A DNA stretch of 64,000 nt from Symbiodinium natans (GCA_905221605.1 CAJNDS010000025.1:52501-116500); one strand, 5' to 3'. Shown: positions 26,890-38,187, counted from the stretch's first letter. Made by a program: numbers and translations. Notes: a model not told the origin generated them from the sequence alone.

Positions 26890-27349
26890 GTTTGTAACCA
26901 TCCTAAACCCTAAAAGTCACTACACCCGACGTGTCAAAATTGATTTTGGCGTTTTTTTTGCTTTCTGCTTGTTTTTGTATGGGTTTTGCCTATATTTTGA
27001 AGGTGTTTTCGTTTTTTTGGTCATATCAAACCCCTTTGAGTTGAAAATTTGAGGTTTATTTTTTGTTGTATTTTTGTTTTTAATAGTTTTATGATTTTTA
27101 TGATTTTTTATTTGTAAAATATGTATTTTTATCCAAGGCACTGGTAGTCGTAGAAGTCGGTCACTGTGTCCGCAGTGGTGTCGTAGAGCACGAGGATGCG
27201 TGTAGTTGTTCGGTGTCCTTCGGGCGGGGAAGTGGGAGGCAGTGAGGAAAGGGGGTAAGGGTTTAAGGCAAAGCAGAGCATCGTCGTAAGGATTTTTGGC
27301 GCACCGACCGCCACGGCTCAAGCACTGCGCGACACACCGCTGACTGATT
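26890..27349. other. Transition from AT-rich core to GC-rich cargo segment
   Basis: A short telomere-like word (TAAACCCTAAAAG) is followed by T-rich low-complexity DNA to about 27125, then an abrupt switch to host-like GC-rich sequence. The minus-strand frame 26920-27321 crosses this boundary, has no good start and is not called as a gene. The boundary may mark where cargo DNA was acquired. Confidence 0.5.
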
Positions 27350-28878
27350 TCACACAGTCGGGGGAGCGGATGAGGATGTCAGGGCTTTCTTCGCTCCCTT
27401 CATCTCTGTAATGAACCTCTCAAATGCTCGGGCATCATCAAAGCAATCAGCGTAACCCTCGCCGAAGTGGGACTGCGCGAAGCGGAGCACTTTGGTAAGG
27501 CGGTCGCGGACATCCTACGAGGGGTCACTATTGAAACCAATCGGGGCACTATTGAAACCAATCGGGGCACTATTGAAACCAATCGGGGCACTATTGAAAC
27601 CAATCGGGGCACTATTGTAACCCAGTCCTGTATGGCTTTCACCTGTGGGACACACGCTAGGATTTTCCCAGCCCTGAAGTCCAGCGTGTTGCCCCCCTTG
27701 GAGGCTTTCACCATCTCGTCCAGCGTCTCAAGGGTCACCAGCGGGGACAAGCACATCTGCTCAAAGTCGGCGCGCCCCCACTTCTGTGCGAAAGTTTGTA
27801 GGAGCAATTTGACTTCATCAGGGTCGGTCTCCGCAGACTGGACGCTTTCGTCCTCATTCTTTCGGCGCTTTCCGCCTCCCTTGAGACGCAACACAAGCAC
27901 CACCTCCAAATCATGACTGTCGTCGTCAATGTAGTCCTTGAGGGTCGCGTTGATGGTCTCCATGCTTTGACCTCCGCATGTCAGGTAGAACAGTTCCGAG
28001 TTGAGCACGAACTTGCCAGCCTTAACATTGATTTTGTCGCTGACTAGGTCTTTGAAGCTCCTCACGGTGGTGTAGTCGGGGACGGCCAAGGTGATGGGGG
28101 AATTGCCTTTCATTGTAGTCACCTTCACATTTAGCATGATGACAGGGTCGGCCTCGTCGTCGTCCCACTTCTTCAAGAAGTCGGCGCTGAAGAGGTAGTC
28201 CCCGTTCTCGTCCAGCTCACAAAAGTCGCGGATGTCGTCCTCTGGCTTGCCCTCGTCAATCATGAGATGAATCTGTAAGCCCTCGTGGATGTTGGTCTCG
28301 CAGGCGAGGTTGTTGTCGGGGAGCTCCTCGCCGATGTCCTCTGGCACGGTGTCGCCCACGGCATAGGTGGAGAACTGCCACAGGTGGAGCTTCGCAATGT
28401 CAAAGCCCTTTGTGACCGCAATCTTCTCCTTCAGGTTCAGGATTGTTTCGTTGCCCTCAATCGGCAACTCAAAGATGTCCGTGACGATGCGGTCATCACC
28501 ACCAAAGACTGTCACCCAAGTAGCAGGCTCGGTGTCACTCTCCTCACTTGACGAAACAGGCACTGTAGAACTGGAGGACGCCGAAGGTTTGGGCATCGCC
28601 TTACTGGAAGCACGCCTCGTAAGCATTCCCCAGTTTTCCTCAATCTTGTCAATGACCTCCTCTTTGTGTGCTTTGGCGAAGTTGGTCAAGCGAAGCCCCA
28701 ATGAGTTGAAGAGGGTCTTCAGCTGGTCTCTGGTCATCTTCTGAAAGGGAGCCCTGTTAAATCGTGTCATGGCATTCGCCTTCAACTGCTCAACGGTGGT
28801 CACCATGCCAGCACGAACCTCAACTGGAATCGTGGCATTTCCCTCTTCGTCACGAAGAAAGATGACCACGCTTGACAT
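27350..28878 (-). CDS. Tandem ubiquitin-like protein with di-glycine motif, spliced, 466 aa
   Basis: Exon 1 is 28878-27643 (ATG 28878) and exon 2 is 27514-27350, joined in frame across a GT-AG intron. The 466-aa product has a first region of possible ubiquitin-like fold (1-45), a SAP-like helical pair (46-83), a Ser-rich linker, a ubiquitin-like domain (about 121-208) and a clearer one (about 248-335). The last ends in VLVLRLKGGGKRR, very like the ubiquitin end LRLRGG plus extra residues. An extension of about 130 residues follows. It could be a ubiquitin-like modifier cut after the glycines, or an adaptor. Base composition is host-like, unlike the viral core, yet it lies inside the terminal repeats. 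Without splicing the frame would run to 27400 with a repetitive, compositionally odd tail. Confidence 0.72.
27515..27642 (-). other. 128-bp GT-AG intron of the ubiquitin-like gene
   Basis: On the minus strand the exon ends CCCACAG followed by GTGAAAGC, and the intron ends CCTCGTAG before GATGTCCGC. Removing it restores a frame of normal composition (DVRDRLTKVLRF...). Retaining it gives four identical heptapeptides and then an odd tail. The intron is in phase 0. It contains four tandem 21-bp units. Confidence 0.65.
27529..27612. repeat. Four perfect 21-bp tandem repeats inside the intron
   Basis: Four identical units (plus strand TATTGAAACC then AATCGGGGCAC) at 27529, 27550, 27571 and 27592, with a degenerate start of a fifth (TATTGTAACCC). 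They make up two thirds of the intron. Perfect identity indicates recent expansion. Confidence 0.9.
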
Positions 28879-29133
28879 AGCGACTACAACTGAACTTGCC
28901 GAAGGCTGAAAGCTGGGACTGCTGAAGTCTCAAAAAAGGCTTCGGCGAGTGCGTTCAATGCTGTCTCAATTAATGGACAGTCTTCAACACTCGCACCTGT
29001 CACTTGGCATTACAAAAAGGCAAGGCACACCGACACTAAACCCTAAACTCTAAACCCTTAAAACCAGTCCTCCCGACGATGAAGATGTTGTCGTCGCTGT
29101 AGCGCATCCGACAGGAGGGGCTTCTTATTCTGC
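28879..29133. promoter_or_regulatory. Upstream region of the ubiquitin-like gene
   Basis: About 255 bp of host-like DNA between the start codon and the right terminal repeat. It contains an inverted pair GCGAGTG (28945-28951) and CACTCGC (28988-28994) with a nested CTGTC/GACAG, and a telomere-like stretch CACTAAACCCTAAACTC near 29034. No TATA box like those of the viral core is present. It may be the cargo gene's own promoter. Confidence 0.4.
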
Positions 29134-29438
29134 TACCTTATCCCTAAACCTTATTCCTATTATAGATATTTTATTAGAGAATACCATTTCCATTTTCAAG
29201 GGTTAGGGATTTCAGGTTGGGCATATGGGTTTTTCTATGGGGGTGTTGGTGTATGGGGTTAAGGGTGGGGGTTTTCTATGTGGGTCTTGGTGTGGGTCTT
29301 CTGGTGGTTCCATGGTATGGGTCTTACTATGGGTATTTTGGTGAGTTTAGGGTTGAGGTATAGGTTGTTATGGTTTGGGTCATTGGGTGGCCTAGGGGGG
29401 TGGGCATGGTTAGAAAATGGAAATGGTATCCACTAACT
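29134..29438 (-). repeat. Right terminal inverted repeat, 305 bp
   Basis: Reverse complement of 7818-8122 with about five mismatches and no gaps, ending CCACTAACT at 29438. It carries the same internal 17-bp inverted pair (29181-29197 and 29413-29429). The base after the end and the six bases before the left repeat do not match, so no clean target-site duplication is seen. Confidence 0.95.
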
Positions 29439-32400
29439 CTAAGGAGGGTCTGGGTTAGATACCACGATCCCCCGCCGGTTGATGCAATTCTTCTGAACCC
29501 CAACACGCAAAAGAAGCGTGGTTAAATACACACACACACACACTGCCTCTTATATATAATTATATATATATATATACGAGTACCTGTCCTGTGAAGCACG
29601 GACTGAGGTCGGCGCCTCGCACATGGGAAGATGAACACTTCTCGCCAAGACGCGTGCGCGCCCTAAACCCCAAAGTAAGGAAGGGTCGCCTCTTGCCTCC
29701 CTGAGCCCCCCTGGAGAGGCCCCCTTGGAGGAAGGGACAGGCCGAAAAGAAAAACAATCAAGAGCAAGGGCCCCTCAACCCAGACAGTGGCCCAGAGGCC
29801 AGACTAGTATTTGGGAGAGCTCACCGGAAATTCTAATTCGGCTACGTTTCTGAACCTAAGAAGAATCGACTGGTGGATTTGGTTTGGGCAGCCCTGGCGC
29901 GTTCAGCTGACCCATGTTGCACCCTCTTTGCTGTTACATCCGGCTTGCGTGTCGCACCCGGCTGTCCCAATGCTGCACCCTGAACCCTTAAACGCCAATA
30001 CCAGAAGCCCTTTTAACATTGCGCCTCGTCCTCACTGATCTCCAGGGCACCCTGGAGTTCTAACACCTGTCACGGCTGTTCTTCTGCAAGGGTTTCGGAT
30101 GGTTTCGGGCTTCAGTTCTATGGAGTTTCGCTTCTCACGCTGGCGCGAGGGAGCCAATGTTTCGGAATTTCTTGATTGGTTTGCGCTACAGGCTTCTTTT
30201 CGGACCCGGCCCCGCTGAATCACCCAACACCCACCATACCACATGCTGCCCATGCATCAGACGTCCTAGGACTCCGGAGCACAGGATCGTGACCAAGTTC
30301 ACGAGCTTTCCGCACCCCGAAACCAAACTCATCAGGGCTCTGCGTCTATCTCAGCGGGAGAACGCATCCGCGGGTGAAGGACTGCTTCAGTGGGGCACGG
30401 CTGCCTTACCAACCAATGAGGTCACTAGGCTATCTGCGGCCACCAAGCCTCAAAAGGCGGCATCAAGGGCTGAGGTTGCTTTTTTTTGCCACCTGCGTAG
30501 CTGACCAAGTCGCGCTGCAAAGCTTTACACGCGCGTTCTCTTGGAAAAGTTTGTGACTGCCGAACTGGTGTTGAAACACCCTGCCCTCTGGGAAAATATA
30601 TCAATAACCCCAAAAGCAACACGACGATTACGCACACCCTACAGTAAAGACAAACTTGCATTCAAATCGAGGACTTACAGGAGGGCTTCGTCAAAAGCGC
30701 TCCCCAGCGGAGAGCGCGAGAGATCGACGGTTGAACTTTAGTTCAACCTTCCAGCTCGAATTCAAATGGGAGGCAAGACATCTTGCAGGAACAGCCAAGG
30801 TGAATGAATCATGAAACGCTCCAAGAACTAGTGCCTTCAAAGCGTTCCAGGCAATCGGCGCATTGCCGGATAGTGCTGCCGCCGAGTTTGGGTTTGACGT
30901 TCTAATCGAACAAATTTCCGCAGTGAGAGGCAGAGAGCACTTGATCAGACTGAATTGGGGGTCTTCAGGTGTACCAAGCTCCAACTCCAATCTCAGGGCA
31001 GGTCATTCAGCCAACCAGCCGAGGGCCATGCCGAAGCGGCGGAAAATGGGTTTAGGGTCTGAGGCTCAGGGTGTAAGGAGTGTAAGCTGCATCCCAGCTG
31101 CGTCTTCACGCCTATGAGTAAGGGGAGCAAGATGGGGGCCATCTGGATTTTTTCGGACCCTGAAGAGGGCCATGCCGGCATTCGCCGTGGTGAGACGCTT
31201 GTTAGCACCTTAAGGGGCGAGGGACTGAGGGTTCTTTATGGGTTCCTATGCACCTTTTGGGTTCTCAGGGTGTCTCATTTTCAGGGTTCGTAAACTTCGA
31301 CAAGGTCGAAGCTGTACAGCAAACACTGACAGAGTCTCCACCCAATCATCCAAACAAGGAACTGCGAATGGGCTTCAGGGTGCCTTTTGATCTCACGCTG
31401 GAGACTTGAGTCCAGCGGGGCTCCTTGGTCATAGAACAATAAGGCTTTCTGCAGCTTGATAAATTTTCAGGCCTTTAAATGCATGATTAGAACAGGTCGT
31501 TGAGAAGCTCTGCACCAGGAGCCTCTTCGCAAGCAAGCGTTTGTGTTCAGGAGTTACTCTCCGTGAAACATAGGGCATTTCTGGGGGGCTCTGCGGCTTA
31601 GTGAGGGAAGCTACCCCCCCCACCGTTTACTGCCCTAGACTGCGGCTCTGCAGCGCTGATGCCTCGCTGTGCTGGTTCGAAAGGTCTTCACGCACGAGGC
31701 ATCCTCACAGGTCGTATACCAGCCTGGGTTGTTGGATTCGCCCTGCTCGGAAGGTCTTGCCTTCCTTCCGGGCCCTGCGGCACTCCTGTTGAATGCGGTT
31801 TCGTTGGGTCCTGGCTTCTTGTTCGCCGCAGAGGTGGCAATGGTTGCAGGCTTCTCCAAGGCGGCAGCCGTCACCCGCCCGAAGGAAAAAGTTACATGGC
31901 ACGCAGCGTCGGCTGAAATGTAGCGCAACCTTGTCCGCCTTCGTCAAGCTCCAGGCCTGGCTGCTGGGAGAAGTGGCCGTTGCCGTCGTTGCCGTGGCAT
32001 AGGTCTGTTGCGGACGAGGGAGCTGGAGACGCGCAAGGAAGCCTCCTTGTCTGGCAGCTGACTCGCTAGTCCTGGAGGAAAGCCTGCAGGATTCCGCAAT
32101 TCCCTCGGCCATGCCGACAAGAGCGTAGGTAGGAACACAGGATAATTGCGTTGCTCGTCTGAGAATGTCAGGCTAGCAGCTTGAGCCGAAGCAGTGTTTA
32201 GTGTTTAGGTGAGCTTATTCAGGTATTGGGGTATTCGGGGCTTTCCGACATTGCCAAACTGCCCCACGAAGATCCTTACACTCGACTCATCGAACATTCC
32301 CATCAGCCCCACCAATGATATTCTGTGTCCTAGTCGTTCCACATTCTAAAATCCTGATCAACAACCCTCATACCGTTTTTGCGCGCGCAGCTTCTGTATC

Positions 32401-35400
32401 TAGTGCCTCGAGGAGGCACGTCTCGGCTCGCTGAACCGCCTGCTCGGCCTAGGTTTGGGGGTGTTAGCATAAAAAGAATCGCAAAAATGATAACAACAAT
32501 GATAATCAGAACAGTGACAGTAACAATCATACTACTAATAATCATAGCGAGCATGATAATCAAATAGCGCAGTGGCTTGGTTGGTTTGTGCTTGGGGCGC
32601 CTGGGTTCAAGGCTTTGAAGGGTTCGGGGCCTTATCCGGCTCGCCACCTTGGAAGCTTAAGTGCCTCTAAAGACCTCGCAGAATAGGCTTGGGAACGAAA
32701 AGCCGGAGCTCCGAACCACAGGGGCCCCAAGTTCTTGCATTCCAAAGCCGGGATCTTCCGGTGGAACGAGATCATGTGTGAAAAAAGCTTGGGCTGCAGC
32801 GGTGGGGATGAGGACGTTCCTCGCTTCCTCTACGCGTCTGGCTTCAAGCTATGGGTGAGTTTGGCTAGCCAGTGATGGGTTCCTGCAGCTCAAAGGCCCC
32901 AGTTTTGAGTGCATCGAGGCGATGCAAAGAGTGCCACAGGCAAATGAAAAAAGGCTTCTGGCTTCCAACCCCCCTATTTCCAACAGGCCTTGGCCACTTC
33001 GCCCTGAACCCCATACCGATTCCATATCCTGGAGCGCCCTCAAGCAACAAATCCCCTCTCCATCCCTAACCCCCTGAGCAATCGCACGTCCACGTGCGCC
33101 CCTTCTCAAGCTGGGTCACTTCTCGGGTGCAAAGAAGGACTTTGAAAAGAATCTTGAGCCTCCAAAGACAACTTAAAGAAGCCTCAGGCCTCCCGTGCAC
33201 TCAGTGCACTCCCTTCTTTTGCACTCCGGCTGGCACAGGGTCTCGGCACAGCCCCTCCAGACAAAGGCCTGGAGGTGGGAAAGGCCAGGTTCGGGGGCTT
33301 TAGGCTGCAAGTCGTAGGCCTGTGCTTTGCGGAATTCTGGAATTCAGCTTCAGGCCAGGCTTCAGCATCTCGACTCTGCAGAGCTCTCGCCGGACATGCT
33401 CTCAGTCTGCTTCAAGCTCCTCTTCGCAGGTGAAGACCCCCCAAGCTCCGACTCATGCCTCCGACGCGGCGGTCAGGATTTCCAACGCCTTTGCGCGTGC
33501 CTGCCAAAAGAAGTCTGGCGTAAGGGCTCCGTTGTGGGCCAAAGACTACAGTGTGCCAGATTGCGAAGGTGCTCTGTTCCGACATGTTCTCGTCTTCTGG
33601 AGTGGGATTCGGAGATGTCCTCTTCAATAATCTTCACTAGGGGCCCGAGCCCTGAAAGTCTACCTTGAAAGCCATGGCATGCGAATTGTTTGAATTCTTT
33701 ACCGGGACTCTCTGATGAGCCTGGGCCCTTTGACCTGACGGGTGCAGACAGGAGACCATCTCCCATGCCACATGCCTCCTCCAAGACTCTCTCTCTTTCT
33801 GCAAAAGCCCGAACCTCTCCATCCCAGCCATGCAGGCAAGCACCAGGGAGTACTGCTCAAAGGCGTCACACGTCAAGCGAGGAATGCCGGTCAGTGCACC
33901 CTAAAGGTCCCTAAAGCTTCCAAAGGCTACAGCCCCTCCTCACCTCGGACGGCAGCTCTTGCCAAGCCAAGGCCACGCGATCGTCCACTCCTTAGGACTT
34001 CAATTGGTCTGGATGATTTGCGACAAGGTTTATTGTTTTTTTTCGCCTTGGCCCTTGGAACGAAGGAATCCCAATCCGAACATGTTCACCAAAACAGTCC
34101 AGAGTGAAGCCCCAGCGGCCAAGGGCACCTGCTGTGGTGGCAGGCTCTTGCGGACATACGGCCCCGCCTTCGACCAGCCGAAGGCCTTCCTGTGCTCACG
34201 GACGCGAGACCAACAGAAATAACAAGAAAAAGAAGAGAAGAATAACAATAATCACAATAATTATTCTATTCAAAAAAGTGCAACACGGTTTTGAGGGATA
34301 TGTTGCCAACACGATCAACGTCGGGCATCAACAACTCAATGCTCCCAACCCCTGTCGTTCTGCGGGTTTATGCATCGGTGCGCGTGAACAGTCCTCCACC
34401 GGCCACCAAACCTGATACCCCTTGATGGGGTCGAAGTTGGTCTGGCCGCCTCTGGCATCCAAGATCTTTCCTGTGCCGCGGGATGCGTCGGGAGTCGCTT
34501 TCAAAGGCGTAACGAGACTGCCTGAAACAGATTCCCGTTGTTGTCAAGAGGCGCTTGCTGCCCAGAAAAGGTTGATACTCCTCTGCCTGTGGCGGGCATG
34601 CATCATTGAACACTAAACATGCTGTGTGTCCCTTCCCACCGAGGTCCACTGAGCATCCAATTCCATGCTGGTAGAATCTGCTAAGCCTGCCGCAAGTCCT
34701 AGTTGCTTTAGCTCAGGCCCCAAGGGGAAAGGAAGTAGTGCGGGGTATAGTTTCGGAGCCCCAGGAGTTTCAGACCGTTCAAGTCGCAAGCCTTGAAAGC
34801 CAAGCCCTCGAAGACTTCGATAGACGACCCCACTGCCTCTCATGCCTCCACAAAGATGCTGAGATGCAGGGGGGTAATTGGGAAACGAGACGGGATGCCA
34901 AATGATGTCCCAAAAAGGTTCGTCGCCCCCCAAGCAAACACCAGACTGACCGGGACCTGGCCTGACTCACGTACTCGATTGTCCGCACAGCTTCGCGAGG
35001 AACCCAGTATATACAACCTTCAGCCGTTGCAAAGCGCTATCCTCAACATCCCTGAAGGTTGTCATTTTTGCTGATTGCTACTAATCATAGGGGCCGCCCC
35101 CAACTAGCATTGTGGCCAAAACCCGACCCCCCCCCCCCCTCTCTCTCCCCGCAGATCGTTCCCGCTTTCATGCCAGCCCTACTGTAGAAATGCCGACCTC
35201 TTCAGGATTAAGTGCAAACGCATCAACAAATATGCAAGAAAGGGATACAAGCAAAACGCCACAGGCTCCATGAAGGGCTCTATTCTACTTCCCAGCTTCA
35301 GGTTGTTTGGGTCAGGTGTGATCTTAGGCGTATTGGCTTCAAGTTTGAGTCTTGAAGGTGTTCATCCAAACGAACATGCCGGCCGAGTAAGTCGATCGCC

Positions 35401-36459
35401 CATGGAGAGAACACAAGCAGCGAGATGGCCGGGGATACTCCGGGCATACTTTTGCAGTGTTATACACAGAAGTGCCACTGCCAATCAAGAGCGCAAGGGG
35501 CGTCCCCGCTCTTTGAAATGCATCCTAACCCTAGTGCAGTGGCCCAGGTTACGGCATCAGGCATGCAAAAGGCCTCAAAGCTACGTTCTGCTGCTGAGGC
35601 CGGGTTCCAAGAACTATCAATGTTCAACAACGCAGCCCTGCAGGTACACTCCATCACAAGGTCACTCTGCACTCTGCACTCTACACTACACTGAGACATG
35701 AAGGTATCAACGCCAGAGGCTGCTGAGGGGCCGCGAGGGCAGTGTTCACATGCCTCTTGGAGAGCCTGGGCGGTTCTCTCTGCGTCTTGCTTGAGGCTTA
35801 AGCCTGAAAGGACATTGGGGTCGAGAGCTACAGAGCACTGATGCGCCGTGGGAAGTTCTCGATGCTTTGCCAGTGCAACTTCACAAAGGCGGTGAGGGTG
35901 TGCGGCACAGAGTTCTACAGCTCGAGCTTTGGCATCAACAAGCAGGCGCCCCAGGCAGACAGACAGAGAATATTCAGGAATCCCAGTGAATCTGACCCCC
36001 CCGAACCAAGTCCCCGGTACTCTGCCTCCTCACCATCACCCCATTGCGTGAGCACGCGAGCCGTCCTCCCGCCGCTACAGTTGTCATCCCCACCTCCATC
36101 GAGGTTTGGAGTCCGCTCGGGTTAGTAAGGGCAAGCTCACAATTTGCACATTAACACCTACACAAAGGTTCTGGCTCGAGGCTGCGCTGCACGAAGCTCG
36201 CTTGACGCCCGCTAGCTTACCCATGCTTTAGATTCAGCCAGTATCTGAACAAATCGGAATCCACGCACCAGTTCCTCTGCCTGGGTAGTCCACAATGTCA
36301 AATGTGTTCGGCGCAGCGTCTACGCAAATATTGCAGCTCGTGCATGCCACCTGGTTTTCAGGTTCAGGCTTTCCATGAAAAATCCTCCGTGTGGGCTAGT
36401 TGACTGACACTCTCCTAACGGCATGTGCCATGCCTTAGCAATTCTTGGCCGATATGGGC
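29439..36459. other. Right host flank, first part, no gene called
   Basis: This stretch begins with microsatellites (CA and TA runs, 29525-29576). Open frames are short and overlap on both strands. The best exon-like piece is about 30851-30969 plus (IGALPDSAAAEFGF..., ending before GTGTACC). Weaker ones lie near 33470 and 35838. No family was recognised. Telomere-type arrays are nearly absent, unlike the left flank. Confidence 0.5.
30851..30969 (+). CDS. Candidate host exon
   Basis: An in-frame segment of about 40 codons with protein-like composition (AIGALPDSAAAEFGF, DVLIEQISAVRG) bounded by CGTTCCAG upstream and GTGTACC downstream, so it could be an internal exon. No homologue is recognised and no neighbouring exon was assigned. 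Confidence 0.25.
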
Positions 36460-37101
36460 TCACAGGACAGGAAAAACCCCTGAAATGACTTGTGGAAGAG
36501 GAATGTCGGGAAAGGGTTTGGCCTCGTCCACAGCGAGGTACTGTTGGGCTGCATGCTTCTCGCCACGCTCCTCGTCCGCAACATTCTCCCACTCGTCATT
36601 TGCAAACTTGATGTCAGGTAAGGACTGCCACGTCTGCGGGTCATACGCCTTTCGCACAGTTTCGCCTTGAAGTTGCGCCTCGTACTCAATTCGACCCTCA
36701 AACGTGCTGAGCAGGTTCACGGCCTCAGAAAGCAGCGACGTCACTGCACTCCCACCGTCGCCAGCCACATCCGGATGACACACGCGGAGCAGGGCGCGCT
36801 GCCGCTGCTTTAGGAGATCCAGTGGGGCGGATGCAGCTTCGATTGCCGAGAGACCGAGGAGCTCGTAGAGATTCTGAGGCTCGGAAGGGCCCGCGCGCCG
36901 GACAGATCGCCTTTGGACTGTCCACCGGCGCGACCAGGCAGTCAAGACTGCAGACCCACAGCAGCCAAAGGCTGAAAACGGGGGCCATGGGCGGCTGCCA
37001 GAGTGCCAGGTAGCTCGGACGATTTCAGCTGGTGCTCGGTGCTCTGATGCATGGCGAGAGCTGCAAGTGACAACAGAAGATGCTGCGAAAGCCATGCTCA
37101 T
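36460..37101 (-). CDS. DnaJ-domain (J-protein) host gene, possibly organelle-targeted
   Basis: ATG 37101 opens a 213-aa frame. Residues 1-75 are Ala/Ser/Arg-rich with few acids and look like an organelle (plastid or mitochondrial) targeting region. Residues 77-146 form a J domain: NLYELLGLS helix, the HPD motif (109-111) that stimulates Hsp70 ATPase, and the SEAVNLLS...RIEYEAQL final helices. The C-terminal part (150-213) is not recognised. A GT follows CCACAA near the end of the frame, so the last codons could be intron and the gene may continue on the minus strand. It is the best host gene in the window. Confidence 0.72.
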   Translation of the reverse strand: MSMAFAASSVVTCSSRHASEHRAPAEIVRATWHSGSRPWPPFSAFGCCGSAVLTAWSRRWTVQRRSVRRAGPSEPQNLYELLGLSAIEAASAPLDLLKQRQRALLRVCHPDVAGDGGSAVTSLLSEAVNLLSTFEGRIEYEAQLQGETVRKAYDPQTWQSLPDIKFANDEWENVADEERGEKHAAQQYLAVDEAKPFPDIPLPQVISGVFPVL

Positions 37102-38123
37102 GGCCTGTGCAACATCGAGTATCTAGGCTCAAGGCCTCAGCTTCGAGTAAGACCATTTTAAGTGTTTATCAACGATGGACATGTTGTGAGACCTGTGCGT
37201 GGCACAAGTTCGGCTCCGTGCATGTGTAGCCAATATCCGAGGAGAACTGCTTTGGGATGCCTCGTGCCTTGAGCATGCACACTAAAGAATGTGCCGTCGA
37301 GGCAGAGCAGGGAAGCTGACCAAACAGCGAGGGGGAGCAGTGACTTGCGGCTGTGTGCCGGCTGCATTACAAGGGGACCTGAAAGCCTTCTCTTCAGATA
37401 GCCCTTGTGGGCAGTCCTCGATGTCCTCCGGCTCGAGCCAGAAAAGCCTGGCCAGAAGCGACGTTAGTGGTGAAGAAGTTGTACACATTTTGCCTTGCGT
37501 CTAAGCACCCAAAAACCCATCTGGTCATCCTGTCGACAAACCCGAAACTAGGCGGCTACTACTTCAACGTTAACATCCCCAGACCGGGCTAAGGCCTAAG
37601 GCCATGTTGTACAAGTCCAGCTTTTGCAACCCTGCATACTGATCAGACCCCCGGATCATAGGAACGAACCCGAGCACCTCCATCTCCACCCGGCACGTCT
37701 ACACTGACGAACACCGCTTTATGAATCGAGGGCTCACAGGCAATTTCCCAAGCGTTGCCTCTGCTCAGAAGCTCCGCTAAACCTAGGCAGCATCCGACAG
37801 GGGCGAGGCTTAGGGATTCATGGGGCTTGAAAATTAGCTACTAGCGAAGTCTTGCAATATGTCGATGTCGACTTGGCATCTGTGCACCCCTGCCCTCCTC
37901 AGCAGGCTCTGGCCTCCGGACAAGACTCAGGAAAGCTTCTTGAACACCCAAGCCTACAATTACGGCCCCTTCCACATTGAATCACTCAAGGGGTAGGGGG
38001 ACGTTTGTAGTAAGGATTTCGCTGCGTTTGCGACTCAAGCCCGCCAATCAACTGAACCAAAAGAAATCCCCTGCCACAGGAACCGGGCCGGAAACTGTTG
38101 AAAACCCGGGCCAAACCTCCACC

Positions 38124-38187
38124 ACCCTAAGCCCTAAGCCCTAAGCCCTAAACCCGAAACCCTATGAACCCTAAACCCTAAACCCTA
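38124..38187. repeat. CCCTAAG/CCCTAAA array
   Basis: About eight telomere-type units with CCCTAAG, CCCGAAA and CCCTATG variants, the largest array right of the element. Confidence 0.8.

Larger units (their letters stand above)
7818..29438. mobile_element. Integrated Polinton/Maverick-like virus element, 21.6 kb
   Basis: The element is bounded by 305-bp terminal inverted repeats (7818-8122 and 29134-29438). It encodes an integrase, a polymerase-helicase, a packaging ATPase, major and minor capsid proteins, a fibre, a lipase-like protein and about a dozen small proteins. This combination is diagnostic of Polintons/Mavericks and Polinton-like viruses. The core is AT-rich and contrasts sharply with the GC-richer host DNA. 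All hallmark frames are open. About 2 kb next to the right repeat (27.1-29.1 kb) has host-like composition and carries a ubiquitin-like gene. Repeat identity is about 98 percent and genes are unbroken, so insertion was probably recent or the element is maintained. No clean target-site duplication is visible. Confidence 0.93.

Noticed and set aside
26920-27321. 133-codon minus-strand frame across the composition boundary
   Set aside because: No ATG near its start, half low-complexity T-rich DNA, and no family resemblance.
27529-27612. CRISPR-like array of identical 21-bp repeats
   Set aside because: The units are directly tandem with no spacers and lie within a GT-AG intron of a eukaryote-type gene.
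27400-27642. Heptapeptide-repeat C-terminus of the ubiquitin-like protein
   Set aside because: It arises only if the intron is read through. Splicing gives a better protein-like tail in another frame.
37120-37140. Possible dinoflagellate spliced-leader relic near GGCTCAAGG
   Set aside because: Only the last few bases resemble the leader. The diagnostic CCATTTT core is absent.
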